Assembly: GCF_021401125.1 (NCBI RefSeq)
Contig: NZ_JACBFQ010000012.1
Span: 89,263-153,262 of the forward strand
Direction: 5' to 3'
DNA length: 64,000 nucleotides
Source of the DNA: Xanthobacter sp. NM-59
GTDB taxonomy: Bacteria > Pseudomonadota > Alphaproteobacteria > Rhizobiales > Xanthobacteraceae
The position numbers were made by a program, and so were the translations under genes. Shown here one piece after another: positions 37,614-47,520 of the stretch. Position 1 is the stretch's first letter. Each line of letters starts with the position of its first letter. The notes beneath the pieces were generated by a model, which had not been told where the DNA came from, searched no databases, and saw only the letters and a program-made list of their open reading frames with translations.

Positions 37614-38942
37614 TCAGACGACCGGGGTTCCGTTGGCGTCCAGCACCGCGCCAGCGAGATAGAGGGAGCCACAGATCAGCACCCGCGCCGGCGGCACCAT
37701 GGGCGTGGTGCCCAGGCTGTCGAGGGCACTCGCCACGTCCGGCGCCACCCGCGCATTGATGCCCAGGCTCTGGGCGGCGGCCGCCACCTCCTCGGGCTTC
37801 AGACCCGCCGCGTTGTCCGGTACCGGCACGGCGATGGCCTCCCGCACCAGCCCGGCGAACGGCGCCAGGAAGCCCGTCACGTCCTTGGTGCCGAGCATGC
37901 CGATGATCATCACCAGCGGCCGCGAATAGCGCTCCTCGAGCCCGCACAGAGCATGCGCCAGAACGGCACCGCCGGCGGCATTATGGCCACCGTCGAGCCA
38001 CACTTCCGAGCCATTGGGCGCGCGTGCCACCAGGGCGCCGGAAGCCAGACGCTGCAGCCGCGCCGGCCATTCGGCGGCCAGGATGCCGGCTTCCTGCGCG
38101 GCGCCGGACAGGCGCAGGCTGCGCAGGGCCGCCACAGCAAGCCCCGCATTGTCGATCTGGTGCGGCCCCACGAGGCGCGGGCGCGGCAGATCCACCAGCC
38201 CGTCCTCATCGGAATAGACGAGGCGCCCCGCCTCTTCATGAACATGCCAGTGCTCGCCGCGCACGAACAGCGGCGCGTGCAGGCGCTGGGCCCGCCGCTC
38301 GATCACGCCGAGGGCCTCGCGCTGCTGCTCGCCCACCACCACCGGCACGCGCGGCTTGATGATGCCCGCCTTCTCGGCGGCGATGGCGTCCACCGTGGCG
38401 CCCAGGAAATCCACATGGTCGATGGACACGGGCGTGATGACGCTGGTGCGCGGCGAGGGCAGCACATTGGTGGCGTCCAGCCGCCCGCCCAGGCCCACTT
38501 CCAGCAGCAGCACATCCGCCGGATGCTCGGAGAACAGCACGAAGGCCGCCGCCGTGGTGATCTCGAAGAAGGTGATGGGCGCCCCGTCATTGGCCGCCTC
38601 CACCCGGTCGAGGGCAGCGGCCAAAAGGGTGTCGCTCACCAATTCCCCGCGCCCGGGCGCGCCCAGGCGGATGCGCTCGTTGAAGCGCACCAGGTGGGGC
38701 GAGGTGTAAACGTGGACCAGCCGCCCCGACGCCTCCAGCATGGCGCGCATGAAGGCGATGGTGGAGCCCTTCCCATTGGTGCCCGCCACGTGGATCACGG
38801 GCGGCAACCGTCGCTCCGGATGGCCCAGCGCCTCCATCAGGCGCTCCATGCGGGACAGCGACAGGTCGATCTTCTTGGGATGCAGCGCCGAGAGGCGCGC
38901 GAGGATCTCCACGGGTTCGGTCTTGAGCTGCGGCAGGGCCAT
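37614..38942 (-). CDS. folC: Bifunctional folylpolyglutamate synthase/dihydrofolate synthase
   Basis: The 442-residue protein is of FolC length. The ATP-binding loop VAGTNGKGSTIAFM lies at residues 52-65, preceded by KIDLSLSRMERLMEALGHPE. Folate-site segments TSPHLVRFNERIRL and LEVGLGGRLDATNVL follow, and a Mur-ligase-like C-terminal domain with LDGGHNAAGGAVLAHAL completes it. It adds glutamate to dihydropteroate and then polyglutamate to folates. It is last in the trpFBA-accD-folC series, an order conserved in many Rhizobiales; accD ends 24 bp before it. Confidence 0.95.
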   Translation of the reverse strand: MALPQLKTEPVEILARLSALHPKKIDLSLSRMERLMEALGHPERRLPPVIHVAGTNGKGSTIAFMRAMLEASGRLVHVYTSPHLVRFNERIRLGAPGRGELVSDTLLAAALDRVEAANDGAPITFFEITTAAAFVLFSEHPADVLLLEVGLGGRLDATNVLPSPRTSVITPVSIDHVDFLGATVDAIAAEKAGIIKPRVPVVVGEQQREALGVIERRAQRLHAPLFVRGEHWHVHEEAGRLVYSDEDGLVDLPRPRLVGPHQIDNAGLAVAALRSLRLSGAAQEAGILAAEWPARLQRLASGALVARAPNGSEVWLDGGHNAAGGAVLAHALCGLEERYSRPLVMIIGMLGTKDVTGFLAPFAGLVREAIAVPVPDNAAGLKPEEVAAAAQSLGINARVAPDVASALDSLGTTPMVPPARVLICGSLYLAGAVLDANGTPVV

Positions 38943-38966
38943 GGTCGTCGAATGCCTTCGGATGCC

Positions 38967-39860
38967 TCAGGCCGCTTCCGGGCCGGTCAACCGGCCCTGG
39001 GGCGGCAGAGCGGGCGCCTTCATCAGCAGGCGGCACAGCCGGCCAAGGGTTTCACGCATCTGGTGGCGGTGCACCACCATGTCGAGCATGCCATGGGCAT
39101 AGAGATATTCGGCGCGCTGGAACCCGTCGGGCAGCTTCTCGCGGATGGTCTGCTCGATCACCCGCGGACCGGCGAAGCCGATGAGGGCCCCGGGCTCGGA
39201 GATCTGCACGTCACCCAGCATGGCGTAGGAGGCGGTCACACCGCCCGTGGTGGGATTGGTGAGCACCACGATGTAGGGCTTCTTCGCTTCCCGCAGCTCC
39301 TGGATGGCGGCGGTGGTGCGCGGCATCTGCATGAGCGACAAGATGCCCTCCTGCATGCGCGCCCCGCCGGAGGCCGCGAACATGATGAACGGCGTGCCCT
39401 TGTCCGCCGCGGTTTCCAGCCCCTTCACCACCGCCTCACCGGCGGCCATGCCGAGCGAGCCGCCCATGAAGCCGAAATCCTGCACGGCGATGGTCACCGG
39501 CAGCTCTTCCAGAAGGCCGGTGGCGACCTTCACCGCGTCCTGGTAGCCGGTCTTGGTGCGGGCGTCCTTCAGGCGGTCGATATAGCGGCGCTCATCACGG
39601 AACTTCAGCGGGTCGATGGCGACCTCCGGCAGCGGCACCTCTTCATAGACGCCGTTGTCGAAGGTGGCCTTCAGGCGCTTCACCGCGTCCATGCGCATGT
39701 GATACCCGGAGCCCGGGATCACATAGAGGTTCGCCTCGAGGTCCTTGTGGAACACCATCTGCCCGGTTTCGGGGCATTTCACCCACAGATTCTCCGGCAC
39801 CTCCCGGCGCGCCAGGAAGTCGCGGATCTTCGGGCGGACGACGTTGGAAATCCAGTTCAC
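38967..39860 (-). CDS. accD: Acetyl-CoA carboxylase carboxyltransferase subunit beta
   Basis: The 297-residue protein has the crotonase-type carboxyltransferase core: [62 protein letters not shown] and [14 protein letters not shown]. With AccA it moves the carboxyl group from carboxybiotin to acetyl-CoA, giving malonyl-CoA for fatty acid synthesis. Most AccD proteins begin with a four-Cys zinc ribbon. Here the corresponding stretch keeps one Cys ([21 protein letters not shown]) and has Ser/Thr/Gly elsewhere, so zinc binding is doubtful. The same loss is familiar in related alphaproteobacteria. Confidence 0.95.
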   Translation of the reverse strand: MNWISNVVRPKIRDFLARREVPENLWVKCPETGQMVFHKDLEANLYVIPGSGYHMRMDAVKRLKATFDNGVYEEVPLPEVAIDPLKFRDERRYIDRLKDARTKTGYQDAVKVATGLLEELPVTIAVQDFGFMGGSLGMAAGEAVVKGLETAADKGTPFIMFAASGGARMQEGILSLMQMPRTTAAIQELREAKKPYIVVLTNPTTGGVTASYAMLGDVQISEPGALIGFAGPRVIEQTIREKLPDGFQRAEYLYAHGMLDMVVHRHQMRETLGRLCRLLMKAPALPPQGRLTGPEAA

Positions 39861-39984
39861 AGGACAGTTCTCCGGAGACGAGCGGGCACGGCCGCGCGTC
39901 GCAGTGCAGCATTATCCCATCTAATGGCGAGCCCGTCGCGGCGAAAGTGCGGCAGACCCCTGACCCATGGGCACGGTGCGGCGA

Positions 39985-40812
39985 TCAGCGGCGGACGCTG
40001 CGCACCGCCTCCGCCAATCCGCCCACCAGCGCTTCCACGGCCGGCACGGTATTGGCGGTGGCCCGGCCTTCGGCATCCAGCGTGTGCCGCACGGCCTCCA
40101 CCAGAGCCGAGCCCACCACCACCCCGTCCGCACCAGCGGCGATGGAGCGGGCCTGCTCGGGCGTCCTCACGCCGAAGCCGACCGCCACCGGCAGGTCGGT
40201 GTGCGACTTGATGCGCGCCACCGCGCGCCCCACCACGTCCGCGTCCGGCGTGGCCGAGCCGGTGATGCCGGTGATGGACACGTAATAGACGAAGCCCGCC
40301 GTGTGCTTCAGCACCGTGGGCAGGCGCTTGTCATCGGTGGTGGGGGTGGCGAGGCGGATGAAGTCGATCCCCGCCTGCAGCGCCGGCAGGCAGAGCTCGT
40401 CATCCTCCTCCGGCGGCAGGTCCACGACGATGAGACCATCCACGCCCGCGTCCAGCGCATCCTTCAGGAAGCGGTCCACGCCATAGACGTAGATGGGGTT
40501 GAAATAGCCCATCAGCACGATGGGGGTCGCGTCGTCCTCGGTGCGGAACATCTTCACCATGGCGAGGGTCTTCGCCAGGGTCTGCCCGCCTTTCAGGGCG
40601 CGCAGGCCGGCGGCCTGGATGGCCGGGCCATCGGCCATGGGATCGGTGAAGGGAATGCCCAGCTCGATGATGTCCGCGCCGGCGCCCGGCAGCGTCCTCA
40701 GAAGGCCGAGGGAGGTCTCGGCGTCGGGGTCGCCGGCGGTGATGAAGGTCACGAGCGCCGGGCGGCCCTCTTCCTTGAGCGCGGCGAAACGGGCGGCGAT
40801 GCGGGTGGTCAT
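39985..40812 (-). CDS. trpA: Tryptophan synthase alpha subunit
   Basis: The protein has 275 residues from the ATG at 40812; an in-frame upstream extension is Pro/Arg-rich and not conserved. The catalytic Glu and Asp lie in [19 protein letters not shown], with [12 protein letters not shown] and [15 protein letters not shown] downstream and the phosphate loop [28 protein letters not shown] near the end. It cleaves indole-3-glycerol phosphate and channels indole to TrpB. Unusually, a small secreted-protein gene separates it from trpB, with about 50 bp between that gene's stop and this start. Confidence 0.95.
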   Translation of the reverse strand: MTTRIAARFAALKEEGRPALVTFITAGDPDAETSLGLLRTLPGAGADIIELGIPFTDPMADGPAIQAAGLRALKGGQTLAKTLAMVKMFRTEDDATPIVLMGYFNPIYVYGVDRFLKDALDAGVDGLIVVDLPPEEDDELCLPALQAGIDFIRLATPTTDDKRLPTVLKHTAGFVYYVSITGITGSATPDADVVGRAVARIKSHTDLPVAVGFGVRTPEQARSIAAGADGVVVGSALVEAVRHTLDAEGRATANTVPAVEALVGGLAEAVRSVRR

Positions 40813-40861
40813 CGGATGGGACTTGCCATGGGTTGCCTCCCCCCGAAAGGAGAGGGCGCGC

Positions 40862-41203
40862 TCACTGGGCGCTGGTGATCTCGCAATTGGCGGCCTTGGC
40901 CGAGGTGGCGCCGAACAGGCGCACCTGATCGGCGCCGGTGGCGCCGCCCACGGTGGAAAACAGGGTGGTGGAAGAGGTGCCCAGCGTCTGCCCGCCACCG
41001 GTGAAGGTGCAGGTGACCACGATCTGGCCGAACACCTTCTGCGTGGCGTTGGCCACCTCCACCGAGATGAAGGCCCCCGCGGCGTCGGTGCGCAGCGGGC
41101 CGGTGGTGAGCTTCAGCCCCTCGGGAGCCGCCGCCAGGGCGCTCCCGATGCCGAGCAGCGAGAGAGCGGCGGCGCAGGCGACCTTCAATCCGTTCGACAT
41201 CAT
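40862..41203 (-). CDS. Small secreted protein of unknown function inside the trp operon
   Basis: The 113-residue protein has a clear Sec signal peptide ([18 protein letters not shown], cleavage after ALA), giving a mature domain of about 88 residues. That domain is rich in beta-branched residues and reads like a small beta-sandwich ([27 protein letters not shown]), with two Cys that could form a disulfide. Its ATG lies inside the trpB stop codon region (4-bp overlap) and trpA follows 49 bp on, so it is transcribed with tryptophan synthase. I do not recognise the family beyond a resemblance to FxLYD-type secreted domains. No link to tryptophan is evident. Confidence 0.75.
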   Translation of the reverse strand: MMSNGLKVACAAALSLLGIGSALAAAPEGLKLTTGPLRTDAAGAFISVEVANATQKVFGQIVVTCTFTGGGQTLGTSSTTLFSTVGGATGADQVRLFGATSAKAANCEITSAQ

Positions 41204-42411
41204 AGGCTCGTCCCCAGAATCTCGGCCACCTGCGGCACGTCCTTGTCACCGCGGCCCGAGAGATTGACCACCATCAGATGATCCTTAGGCCGCTGCGGCG
41301 CGAGCTCCAGCACCTTGGCCACCGCATGGGCGCTTTCCAGCGCCGGGATGATGCCTTCGAGCTTGGTGAGGATCTGGAACGCCTCAAGCGCTTCCATGTC
41401 CGTGCAGGGAATGTACTTCACCCGGCCGACGTCGTTGAGCCAGGAATGCTCCGGCCCGATGCCCGGATAATCAAGGCCCGCCGAAATGGAATGGGCTTCC
41501 TTGATCTGGCCGTCGCCGTCCATGAGCAGATAGGTGCGGTTGCCGTGCAGCACGCCCGGCCGCCCACCGATGATGGCGGCCGCGTGCTCCCCGGTCTCGA
41601 CGCCGCGCCCGGCCGCCTCGACGCCGAAAATCTCCACGCTCGGGTCGTCCAGGAATTCGTGGAACAGGCCCATGGCGTTGGAGCCGCCGCCCACGGCCGC
41701 CACCAGGCTGTCCGGCAGGCGCCCTTCCATCTCCATCATCTGGGCGCGGGTCTCGCGGCCGATGATGGACTGGAAGTCGCGCACCATGCCCGGATAGGGG
41801 TGCGGGCCCGCCACCGTGCCGATGCAGTAGAAGGTGTCGGTGACGTTGGTGACCCAGTCGCGCAGGGCCTCGTTCATGGCGTCCTTGAGGGTGCGCGAGC
41901 CGGACTGCACCGGCACCACCTCGGCCCCCAGGAGCTTCATGCGGAACACGTTGGGCGCCTGCCGCTCCACGTCCACCGCGCCCATATAGACCACGCATTG
42001 CAGGCCGAAGCGGGCGCACAGGGTGGCGGTGGCGACGCCATGCTGGCCGGCGCCGGTCTCGGCGATGATCCGCTTCTTGCCCATGCGGCGGGCGAGCAGG
42101 ATCTGGCCGAGAACATTATTCACCTTGTGGGAGCCGGTATGGTTCAGCTCCTCGCGCTTCAGGAACACCTTGGCGCCACCCAGATGCTCGGTGAGGCGCT
42201 CGGCGAAATAGAGCGGCGAGGGGCGGCCCACATAATGGGACAGATAGCCGTCCATCTCGGCCTGGAAGGCGGGATCGGCCCGGGCCGCCTTGTAGGCCGC
42301 CTCCAATTCCAGGATGAGCGGCATCAGGGTTTCGGCGACGAAGCGGCCGCCATGGATGCCGAAATGGCCGCGATCGTCGGGGCCGGTGCGATAGGAATTG
42401 GGCGCGTTCAC
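41200..42411 (-). CDS. trpB: Tryptophan synthase beta subunit
   Basis: The protein has 403 residues from a GTG at 42411 that overlaps the trpF stop (GTGA); the first residues [18 protein letters not shown] match the usual start of rhizobial TrpB. A TTG at 42444 would add 11 residues. The PLP lysine is in [16 protein letters not shown], the phosphate loop in [17 protein letters not shown], and the substrate loop in [13 protein letters not shown]. It condenses indole from TrpA with serine. The stop overlaps the start of the secreted-protein gene rather than trpA. Confidence 0.95.
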   Translation of the reverse strand: MNAPNSYRTGPDDRGHFGIHGGRFVAETLMPLILELEAAYKAARADPAFQAEMDGYLSHYVGRPSPLYFAERLTEHLGGAKVFLKREELNHTGSHKVNNVLGQILLARRMGKKRIIAETGAGQHGVATATLCARFGLQCVVYMGAVDVERQAPNVFRMKLLGAEVVPVQSGSRTLKDAMNEALRDWVTNVTDTFYCIGTVAGPHPYPGMVRDFQSIIGRETRAQMMEMEGRLPDSLVAAVGGGSNAMGLFHEFLDDPSVEIFGVEAAGRGVETGEHAAAIIGGRPGVLHGNRTYLLMDGDGQIKEAHSISAGLDYPGIGPEHSWLNDVGRVKYIPCTDMEALEAFQILTKLEGIIPALESAHAVAKVLELAPQRPKDHLMVVNLSGRGDKDVPQVAEILGTSL

Positions 42412-43097
42412 GAAGCCTGGGCTTTCGATGGGAGGTTCGAACAAAGGGCGGCGGCACTCGCGCGGCGCGCGGCGGCGACGAAGGCATGGATCTTCTCGGG
42501 CGACTTCACCCCGGGTGCCGTTTCGACCCCCGAGGAGACATCCACCCCGCCCACCCTGGTTGCCCCGATGGCCTCGGCGACGTTGCCGGCGTCAAGACCT
42601 CCGGAAAGCATGACGGGGCGACCGGCGTCAAGGCCGCGGATCAGCTCCCAGTCGAACACCCGCCCGTTGCCGCCGGGCAGAAGGGCGCCGGGCGCGGGCT
42701 TGGCATCGAACAGGAGCCGGTCGGCCACCGCCGCATAGGCGCGCACGGGGGCAAGATCCTCGCGCACAGCCACCGGCAGCGCCTTCATCACCGGGCGGCC
42801 GAAGCGGGCGCGAATCTCGCCCACCCGTTCCGGTGTCTCGGCGCCATGGAGCTGCAGAATGTCCGGATCGAGCGCGGCGACCACGTCGGCCAGAAGGGCA
42901 TCGTCAGCATTCACCACCAGCGCCACCTTCAGCGCCCGGCCGCGCACATGGGCGACGAGCCCCGGCGCATCGGCCAGCGAAACATGGCGCGGGCTCTTGG
43001 GAAAATGCACGAAGCCCACGAGATCGGCGCCCGCCGAGAGCGCCGCATCGAGGGCCTCATGGGTCTTGAGGCCGCAGATCTTGATTTCAAATCCCAT
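42408..43097 (-). CDS. trpF: Phosphoribosylanthranilate isomerase
   Basis: The 229-residue (beta/alpha)8 enzyme has the catalytic Cys in [22 protein letters not shown], then [26 protein letters not shown], and the catalytic Asp/phosphate-binding region [15 protein letters not shown] and [20 protein letters not shown]. It performs the Amadori rearrangement of phosphoribosylanthranilate. It is the first gene of the trpFBA-accD-folC series; the earlier pathway genes are elsewhere, as is normal for Rhizobiales. Confidence 0.95.
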   Translation of the reverse strand: MGFEIKICGLKTHEALDAALSAGADLVGFVHFPKSPRHVSLADAPGLVAHVRGRALKVALVVNADDALLADVVAALDPDILQLHGAETPERVGEIRARFGRPVMKALPVAVREDLAPVRAYAAVADRLLFDAKPAPGALLPGGNGRVFDWELIRGLDAGRPVMLSGGLDAGNVAEAIGATRVGGVDVSSGVETAPGVKSPEKIHAFVAAARRASAAALCSNLPSKAQAS

Positions 43098-43201
43098 GGA
43101 TCAGATCCCCGGATGAAATCCGCCCGCCCCGAAAACCAGGGCCGAAGCTTCGGCCCCTGGCCTGTCGCTCGCCCGCCGCGGAGCCGGCGGGCACCGCTTC
43201 A

Positions 43202-44203
43202 TCAGAATTCCAGTTGCGTGAACTGGCCTGCCTTGCGGAATCGCCAAAGATAGGTGGGCAGCTCCACCCGCAGAGCGGTGGCCATGACGCCCAGCCCCTC
43301 GAGGGTGCGCCCCTCGGTCTTGGCGCCTTCCGACACCACATTATCGGCCTTCAGCATCGCCACCTGATCGGTGGTGAGCGGCGCGCCGGGAATCCACTGG
43401 GTGAGCGCGGCCATCAGGCTCGCCAGGCCGAACGGCACGGAGAGCAGCGTCTTCTTGGCGCCGATCTCACGCAGCATCAGCTGCATCAGCTCCTTGAAGG
43501 TGCGCACCTCGGGGCCGCCCAGCTCATAGGTGGCGCCCGCCTTGGCCTTGCCGTCCACCGCGCGCGCGACCGCCATGGCCACGTCGCCCACGAACACCGG
43601 CTGGAACCGGGTCACGCCGCCGCCGATCAGCGGCAGCACCGGCGAGAGCTGGGCCATGGAGGCGAAACGATTGAAAAAGGTGTCCTCCGGCCCGAACACC
43701 ACGGACGGGCGCATGATGACGGCCTCGCCATGGGCGGCCTTCACCGCTTCCTCGCCATCGGCCTTGCTGCGGCCATAGCCCGAGGGAGAGGACTTGTCCG
43801 CACCGATGGCGGAAATGTGCACCAGCGGCACGCCCGCCTTGGCGGCGGCGCTGGCCACCGCGCGCGCGCCGGCCACATGCACCGCGTCGTAGCGCTGCTT
43901 GCCGGTTTCGGCCAGCACGCCCACCAGGTTCACCACCGCGGAAGCCCCGGCCACCGCGCGGTCCACCGACTCGGGGAAGCGCACGTTGGCCTGCACCACC
44001 TGGATCTGCCCCACATAGCCCAGCGGCTGGAGGAAGCCCGCAAGCTCCGGCCGCCGCACGGCAACCCGCAGGCGATAGCCCCTCAGCGCCAGCGCCCGCA
44101 CCACGTGGCGGCCCAGGAAGCCGGAGCCCCCGAACACCGTCACGAGGCTGTCGCTCACCGGACGATCGGTCACCGCCAAATCGCTCACGACCGCGTCGCT
44201 CAT
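43202..44203 (-). CDS. NDUFA9-like complex I-associated NAD(P)-binding protein
   Basis: The protein has 333 residues from the ATG at 44203, which has AGGAG and GGGGG upstream; a longer frame adds 34 Gly-rich unconserved residues. It is an atypical short-chain (NmrA/epimerase-like) fold: the nucleotide loop VFGGSGFLGRHVVRALALRGY, then VVNLVGVLAETGKQRYDAVHV, GYGRSKADGEEAV (the YxxxK equivalent) and MRPSVVFGPEDTFFNRFA. These are typical of bacterial proteins related to the 39-kDa NDUFA9 subunit of respiratory complex I. Whether it binds complex I here is unknown. It stands before trpF with a 104-bp gap. Confidence 0.82.
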   Translation of the reverse strand: MSDAVVSDLAVTDRPVSDSLVTVFGGSGFLGRHVVRALALRGYRLRVAVRRPELAGFLQPLGYVGQIQVVQANVRFPESVDRAVAGASAVVNLVGVLAETGKQRYDAVHVAGARAVASAAAKAGVPLVHISAIGADKSSPSGYGRSKADGEEAVKAAHGEAVIMRPSVVFGPEDTFFNRFASMAQLSPVLPLIGGGVTRFQPVFVGDVAMAVARAVDGKAKAGATYELGGPEVRTFKELMQLMLREIGAKKTLLSVPFGLASLMAALTQWIPGAPLTTDQVAMLKADNVVSEGAKTEGRTLEGLGVMATALRVELPTYLWRFRKAGQFTQLEF

Positions 44204-44453
44204 GCCTGACCCCCGCTCCTCAATCTGTCCGCCGGCCCGAAGACCATCGACCCGGCCCTCACGTCCGGCGGCGGCGAGCACACCGCTCCCTCCGCCGCCG
44301 GACACACTCTATATAGAACGTTGCCACGACATACGCGATGGAGGCGGTTTTCGTCCAGCGGCCAAAGCGTCCTTGCGACGAGAGCCGCATTCGACGGCAG
44401 CGGCGCGAGGGGGCGGCGGCCACGCGCGTGGATGGCCAAATCGCGCCGCCGTC
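44204..44453. other. Divergent region between NDUFA9-like gene and rpsT
   Basis: No gene is supported. TCTATATAGA at 44308-44317 is a palindromic AT-rich island in very GC-rich DNA. It could be a -10 region for the minus-strand NDUFA9-like gene, about 100 bp from its start codon, but no matching -35 was identified. Confidence 0.4.
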
Positions 44454-44482
44454 TTGACGGGCGGGCCGGTGCCCACTATAAG
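44454..44482 (+). promoter_or_regulatory. Sigma-70-type promoter for rpsT
   Basis: TTGACG (44454-44459), a 17-bp spacer and TATAAG (44477-44482): near-consensus spacing and sequence. It would start transcription about 44489, leaving a leader of roughly 105 bases before the rpsT ATG, long enough for autoregulation by S20. This is the best promoter match in the window. Confidence 0.75.
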
Positions 44483-44592
44483 CCCCGCACTCCGCAGGCA
44501 GCGTGAGCCGCCCGCGTTTTCAGCCATTCCAACGCAGGACGGGTTGGCCGCAAGGCTTCGATCCGCATTGCGCAAACCAGCAAGGACGGCCG

Positions 44593-44859
44593 ATGGCCAA
44601 TACGCCTTCCGCCAAGAAAGCGGCGCGCAAGATCGAGCGCCGGACCGAAGTGAACCGTTCGCGTCGTTCGCGCGTGCGCACCTATCTGCGCAAGCTCGAG
44701 GACGCCCTCAGCACGGGTGACGCCGCCGCCGCCACCGCTGCCTTCAAGGCGGCCGAGCCGGAGATCATGCGGGCCGTCACCAAGGGCGTGCTGCACAAGA
44801 ACACCGCGTCCCGCAAGGTGTCCCGCCTCGCGGCCCGGGTGCGCAAGATCAGCGCCTGA
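44593..44859 (+). CDS. rpsT: 30S ribosomal protein S20
   Basis: The 88-residue, strongly basic protein starts [27 protein letters not shown], the S20 signature, with the conserved [20 protein letters not shown] helix near its end. S20 binds 16S rRNA early in 30S assembly. The ATG at 44593 follows AAGGA; an upstream in-frame extension is not S20-like. Its own promoter and an intrinsic terminator frame it as a single-gene unit just upstream of dnaA, a usual neighbour in alphaproteobacteria. Confidence 0.97.
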   Translation: MANTPSAKKAARKIERRTEVNRSRRSRVRTYLRKLEDALSTGDAAAATAAFKAAEPEIMRAVTKGVLHKNTASRKVSRLAARVRKISA

Positions 44860-44908
44860 TTTCAAGCGCCCCGCGCGCTGACATCCGCTTCCCCTGAGAA
44901 GATTCCCG

Positions 44909-44934
44909 AAGGCCCGGCTGAGCCGGGCCTTTTT
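44909..44934 (+). terminator. Intrinsic terminator of rpsT
   Basis: AAGGCCCGGC (44909-44918), loop TGA, GCCGGGCCTT (44922-44931), then further Ts and CG: a 10-bp stem with a U-tract, 50 bp after the rpsT stop. Confidence 0.9.
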
Positions 44935-45903
44935 CGTGCCTGCATTCCGTCAGGCCCGGGAGAGAATCGGGGGCTGGCGCAATTGGCCCCTCCCGTCAAG
45001 TTACCCTACAGCCGGAGGCTGCATATCCTTTTTTGCACTCGCGCCTCCATCGCGCAGAAAATCGATATGCGGCTTAGCGACTTACAGGGCAAAGGCGGAA
45101 GCCCCTCCCCCACCGCGCTCGCGACAGGTACGAAAACACCCAGATGCACGTGCTCCGCGAAACTGGCAGGATTGTACGGAGCACTGGGATTCTCGTTGCT
45201 TCGCCAGAGGTTTGCCGGCTGATCCGGACACCTGTGGACGGCGTGAGAAGCGACCTTTTTACCCGCTATCCCACAGGGGCAGGGAAAGGCGTTGCACCCC
45301 CCGGAGGGGCTGTGTATGGTCAAATTCACCTCGGGGGCGATACCGAGTTTCACCTACAGATTGAAGGTTTCAGGGCTCTTCGTGGATGAGGAGGGGAGTG
45401 TCGTGACTTTAAGTATACATGACACTTCCTGTGTCTACCTCACGTTCCATAAAGGTAGCCTTCAGGCTGTAGCTGCCATTCTGAGAACGGACATCAATTC
45501 CACTCTCGGATGATTTAAAAGCAGCAGGAATTCTGGTTCATTCAAGCGACGGCCGCGGCGCCTATGCCGGCGGCGGATGGGGCAGCTATGACTTCACGCA
45601 CGGATCGCGCATCGCATGCGGCAGCGCTTGCTTCTTCCTCGGTTCTGCCGTGCACCGTGTGGCTCGTTCCTCCGCAGCCGCCCAGCCGCGAAGCCCTGGC
45701 TGCCTGGTCGCTTCCGATCCGTGCCTGTCGGCACGCGTGCAAGATCGGGATGAGCGCATGATGCCGCGGTAGCGCGACATCGAACGGGGACCGGCCCGCA
45801 TCATTTGATCCAAGACTGCGCATGAGCACCCGCCGCCCACTTCCGGGCGCGGAGAATGTCTGCGCTAAAATCGGGGCCGCGCTCGGGGCGCGGATGGCCT
45901 TTT
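44935..45903. other. Long region between rpsT and dnaA; dnaA leader, possible small gene
   Basis: Nearly 1 kb with lower GC than its flanks. It holds a possible 65-codon gene (listed separately) and an imperfect inverted repeat, GTGTCGTG/CATGACAC, around 45398-45426. Degenerate DnaA-box-like words occur at about 45230 (TGTGGACGG) and 45310 (TGTGTATGG), but no TTATCCACA or cluster of good matches, so I do not call an origin here. Presumably the dnaA promoter is inside. Confidence 0.45.
45316..45513 (+). CDS. Possible 65-residue hypothetical protein upstream of dnaA
   Basis: The ATG at 45316 has an excellent Shine-Dalgarno (GGAGGGG, eight bases away). The product starts MVKFTSGAIPSFTYRLKVSG and is non-repetitive, with a normal residue mix unlike the Arg/Pro-rich chance frames around it; base composition is also nearer neutral. 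I do not recognise it. Against it: no known dnaA neighbour of this kind and an internal inverted repeat that could instead be regulatory. Not confident. Confidence 0.35.
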   Translation: MVKFTSGAIPSFTYRLKVSGLFVDEEGSVVTLSIHDTSCVYLTFHKGSLQAVAAILRTDINSTLG

Positions 45904-47433
45904 ATGCTCAAACCGCATTCCACCGATGACTCACAATCCGGCAGACCCGCCTTTCCGGCCGGCCTTGCCGCCACAGTTGGGACCGATGCCGAAATGACCC
46001 CTTGGGAGCGTGTGCGCCAGCGCCTGCATGACGAGATCGGAGAAGAGAAGTTCTCCAGCTGGTTCGCGCGCATGGAGCTGGACGGGCTCACCAGCGAGGC
46101 CGTGCATCTTTCGGTGCCCACGCGGTTCCTGAAGTCCTGGATCCAGGAGAATTACCTGCCGCGCATCCGCGAGCTGTTCGCGGAGGAGAGCGGAAGCAGC
46201 CGCCGTGTGGACGTGGCCGTGCGCAGCGCCGTGGCACGCCCCGTGCCGCTGAAGGCCACCGGCCGCCGCGAAGTGGTGAGCGAGCGCAGCCCCGAGGCGC
46301 GCCCCACCGCCCCCGCAGCCCCGCTTGCGACCCCCGCGGCATCGGCGTCGGCCCCCGCCACCGTCAACGCCATCGCCTCGGACATGTCCTCCGGCTCGCC
46401 GCTGGACCCGCGGCTGACCTTCGACACCTTCATGGTGGGCAAGTCCAATTCGCTGGCCCATGCGGCCGCGCGGCAGGTGGCCGAAGCCGCCAGCGGCGCC
46501 AACCCGGTGTTCAACCCGCTCTACCTTCACGCCTCCGTGGGCCTCGGCAAGACCCACCTGCTGCAGGCGGTGGTGTGGGCGGCAGGCCAGAAGGGCCGAC
46601 GCGCCATCTATCTCACCGCCGAGCGCTTCATGTACGGCTTCGTGGCGGCGCTGAAGACCCATTCCGCCATCGCCTTCAAGGATGCCCTGCGCACCATCGA
46701 CACCCTGGTGATCGATGACCTCCAGTTCCTGAAGGGCAACAATCTCCAGCAGGAATTCTGCCACACGCTCAATGCCCTGCTCGATAGCGGCCGGCAGGTG
46801 GTGGTGGCCGCCGATTGCGTGCCTGCGGAGCTGGAGCATCTCGACGAGCGGGTGCGCTCGCGACTCGCGGGCGGGCTGGTGGTGGAGCTCGCCACCCTTG
46901 AGGAAGACCTGCGACTGGAGATCCTGAGGGCGCGCTACCAGACCCTGGCGGAGCAGCACAAGGGCTTCACGGTTCCCGCTCCGGTACTGGAATTCCTGGC
47001 GCGCTCGGTGGGCCAGAGCGGCCGCGACCTCGACGGCGCGCTCAACAAGCTGCTCGCCTTCAACCAGCTCACCGGCGAGCCGGTGACCCTGGAGATGGCC
47101 GAGAACGCCATCAAGGACATCATCCGTCCCTGCGACCCCAAGCGGGTGCGGGTGGACGACATCCTGCGCATCGTCGCCAAGCACTATAATGTGTCGCGCG
47201 CCGACCTCCTCTCCCAGCGCCGCACCGCCAATGTGGTGAAGCCGCGCCAGGTGGCCATGTATCTGGCCAAGACGCTCACCCTGCGCTCGCTGCCGGAGAT
47301 CGGCCGTCGCTTCGGTGGCCGCGACCACACCACGGTGCTCCACGCCGTGCGCAAGATCGACCGGCTGATCGCCACCGATCGCGCCCTCGCCGACGAGGTC
47401 GAGGTGCTGAAGCGCGCCGTCCAGGAAGCGTGA
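45904..47433 (+). CDS. dnaA: Chromosomal replication initiator DnaA
   Basis: The protein is about 509 residues from ATG 45904; alternatives are 45856 (16 more residues of poor composition) and 45994 ([11 protein letters not shown], where conservation begins). Domain I spans about 31-110, and a Pro/Ala-rich linker 120-165. Domain III has [18 protein letters not shown] as P-loop and [12 protein letters not shown] as Walker B. Domain IV carries the DNA-binding signature [20 protein letters not shown]. It opens the origin in its ATP form. The dnaN and recF genes follow on the same strand; a hairpin separates dnaA from dnaN. Confidence 0.96.
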   Translation: MLKPHSTDDSQSGRPAFPAGLAATVGTDAEMTPWERVRQRLHDEIGEEKFSSWFARMELDGLTSEAVHLSVPTRFLKSWIQENYLPRIRELFAEESGSSRRVDVAVRSAVARPVPLKATGRREVVSERSPEARPTAPAAPLATPAASASAPATVNAIASDMSSGSPLDPRLTFDTFMVGKSNSLAHAAARQVAEAASGANPVFNPLYLHASVGLGKTHLLQAVVWAAGQKGRRAIYLTAERFMYGFVAALKTHSAIAFKDALRTIDTLVIDDLQFLKGNNLQQEFCHTLNALLDSGRQVVVAADCVPAELEHLDERVRSRLAGGLVVELATLEEDLRLEILRARYQTLAEQHKGFTVPAPVLEFLARSVGQSGRDLDGALNKLLAFNQLTGEPVTLEMAENAIKDIIRPCDPKRVRVDDILRIVAKHYNVSRADLLSQRRTANVVKPRQVAMYLAKTLTLRSLPEIGRRFGGRDHTTVLHAVRKIDRLIATDRALADEVEVLKRAVQEA

Positions 47434-47487
47434 CCGGCGGGCGGGCGCGGCATTCTCCGCATCCGCCGACGGCAATATTCCCCTCCC

Positions 47488-47520
47488 GAAGGCCGGCGCC
47501 GCACCCTGGCGCCGGCCTTC
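47488..47520 (+). terminator. Hairpin after dnaA
   Basis: GAAGGCCGGCGCC (47488-47500) pairs with GGCGCCGGCCTTC (47508-47520) over a 7-base loop, 54 bp beyond the dnaA stop. The 13-bp stem is followed by only a short T-containing stretch (GTTCGTG). The remaining space up to dnaN (47521-47892) holds no recognisable gene, so dnaN probably has its own promoter there. Confidence 0.65.

Noticed and set aside
44935..45903. Replication origin between rpsT and dnaA
   Set aside because: Only degenerate DnaA-box-like words (TGTGGACGG, TGTGTATGG) and no cluster or AT-rich unwinding element; alphaproteobacterial origins are often elsewhere, for example near hemE. A GC-skew plot of the whole chromosome would decide.
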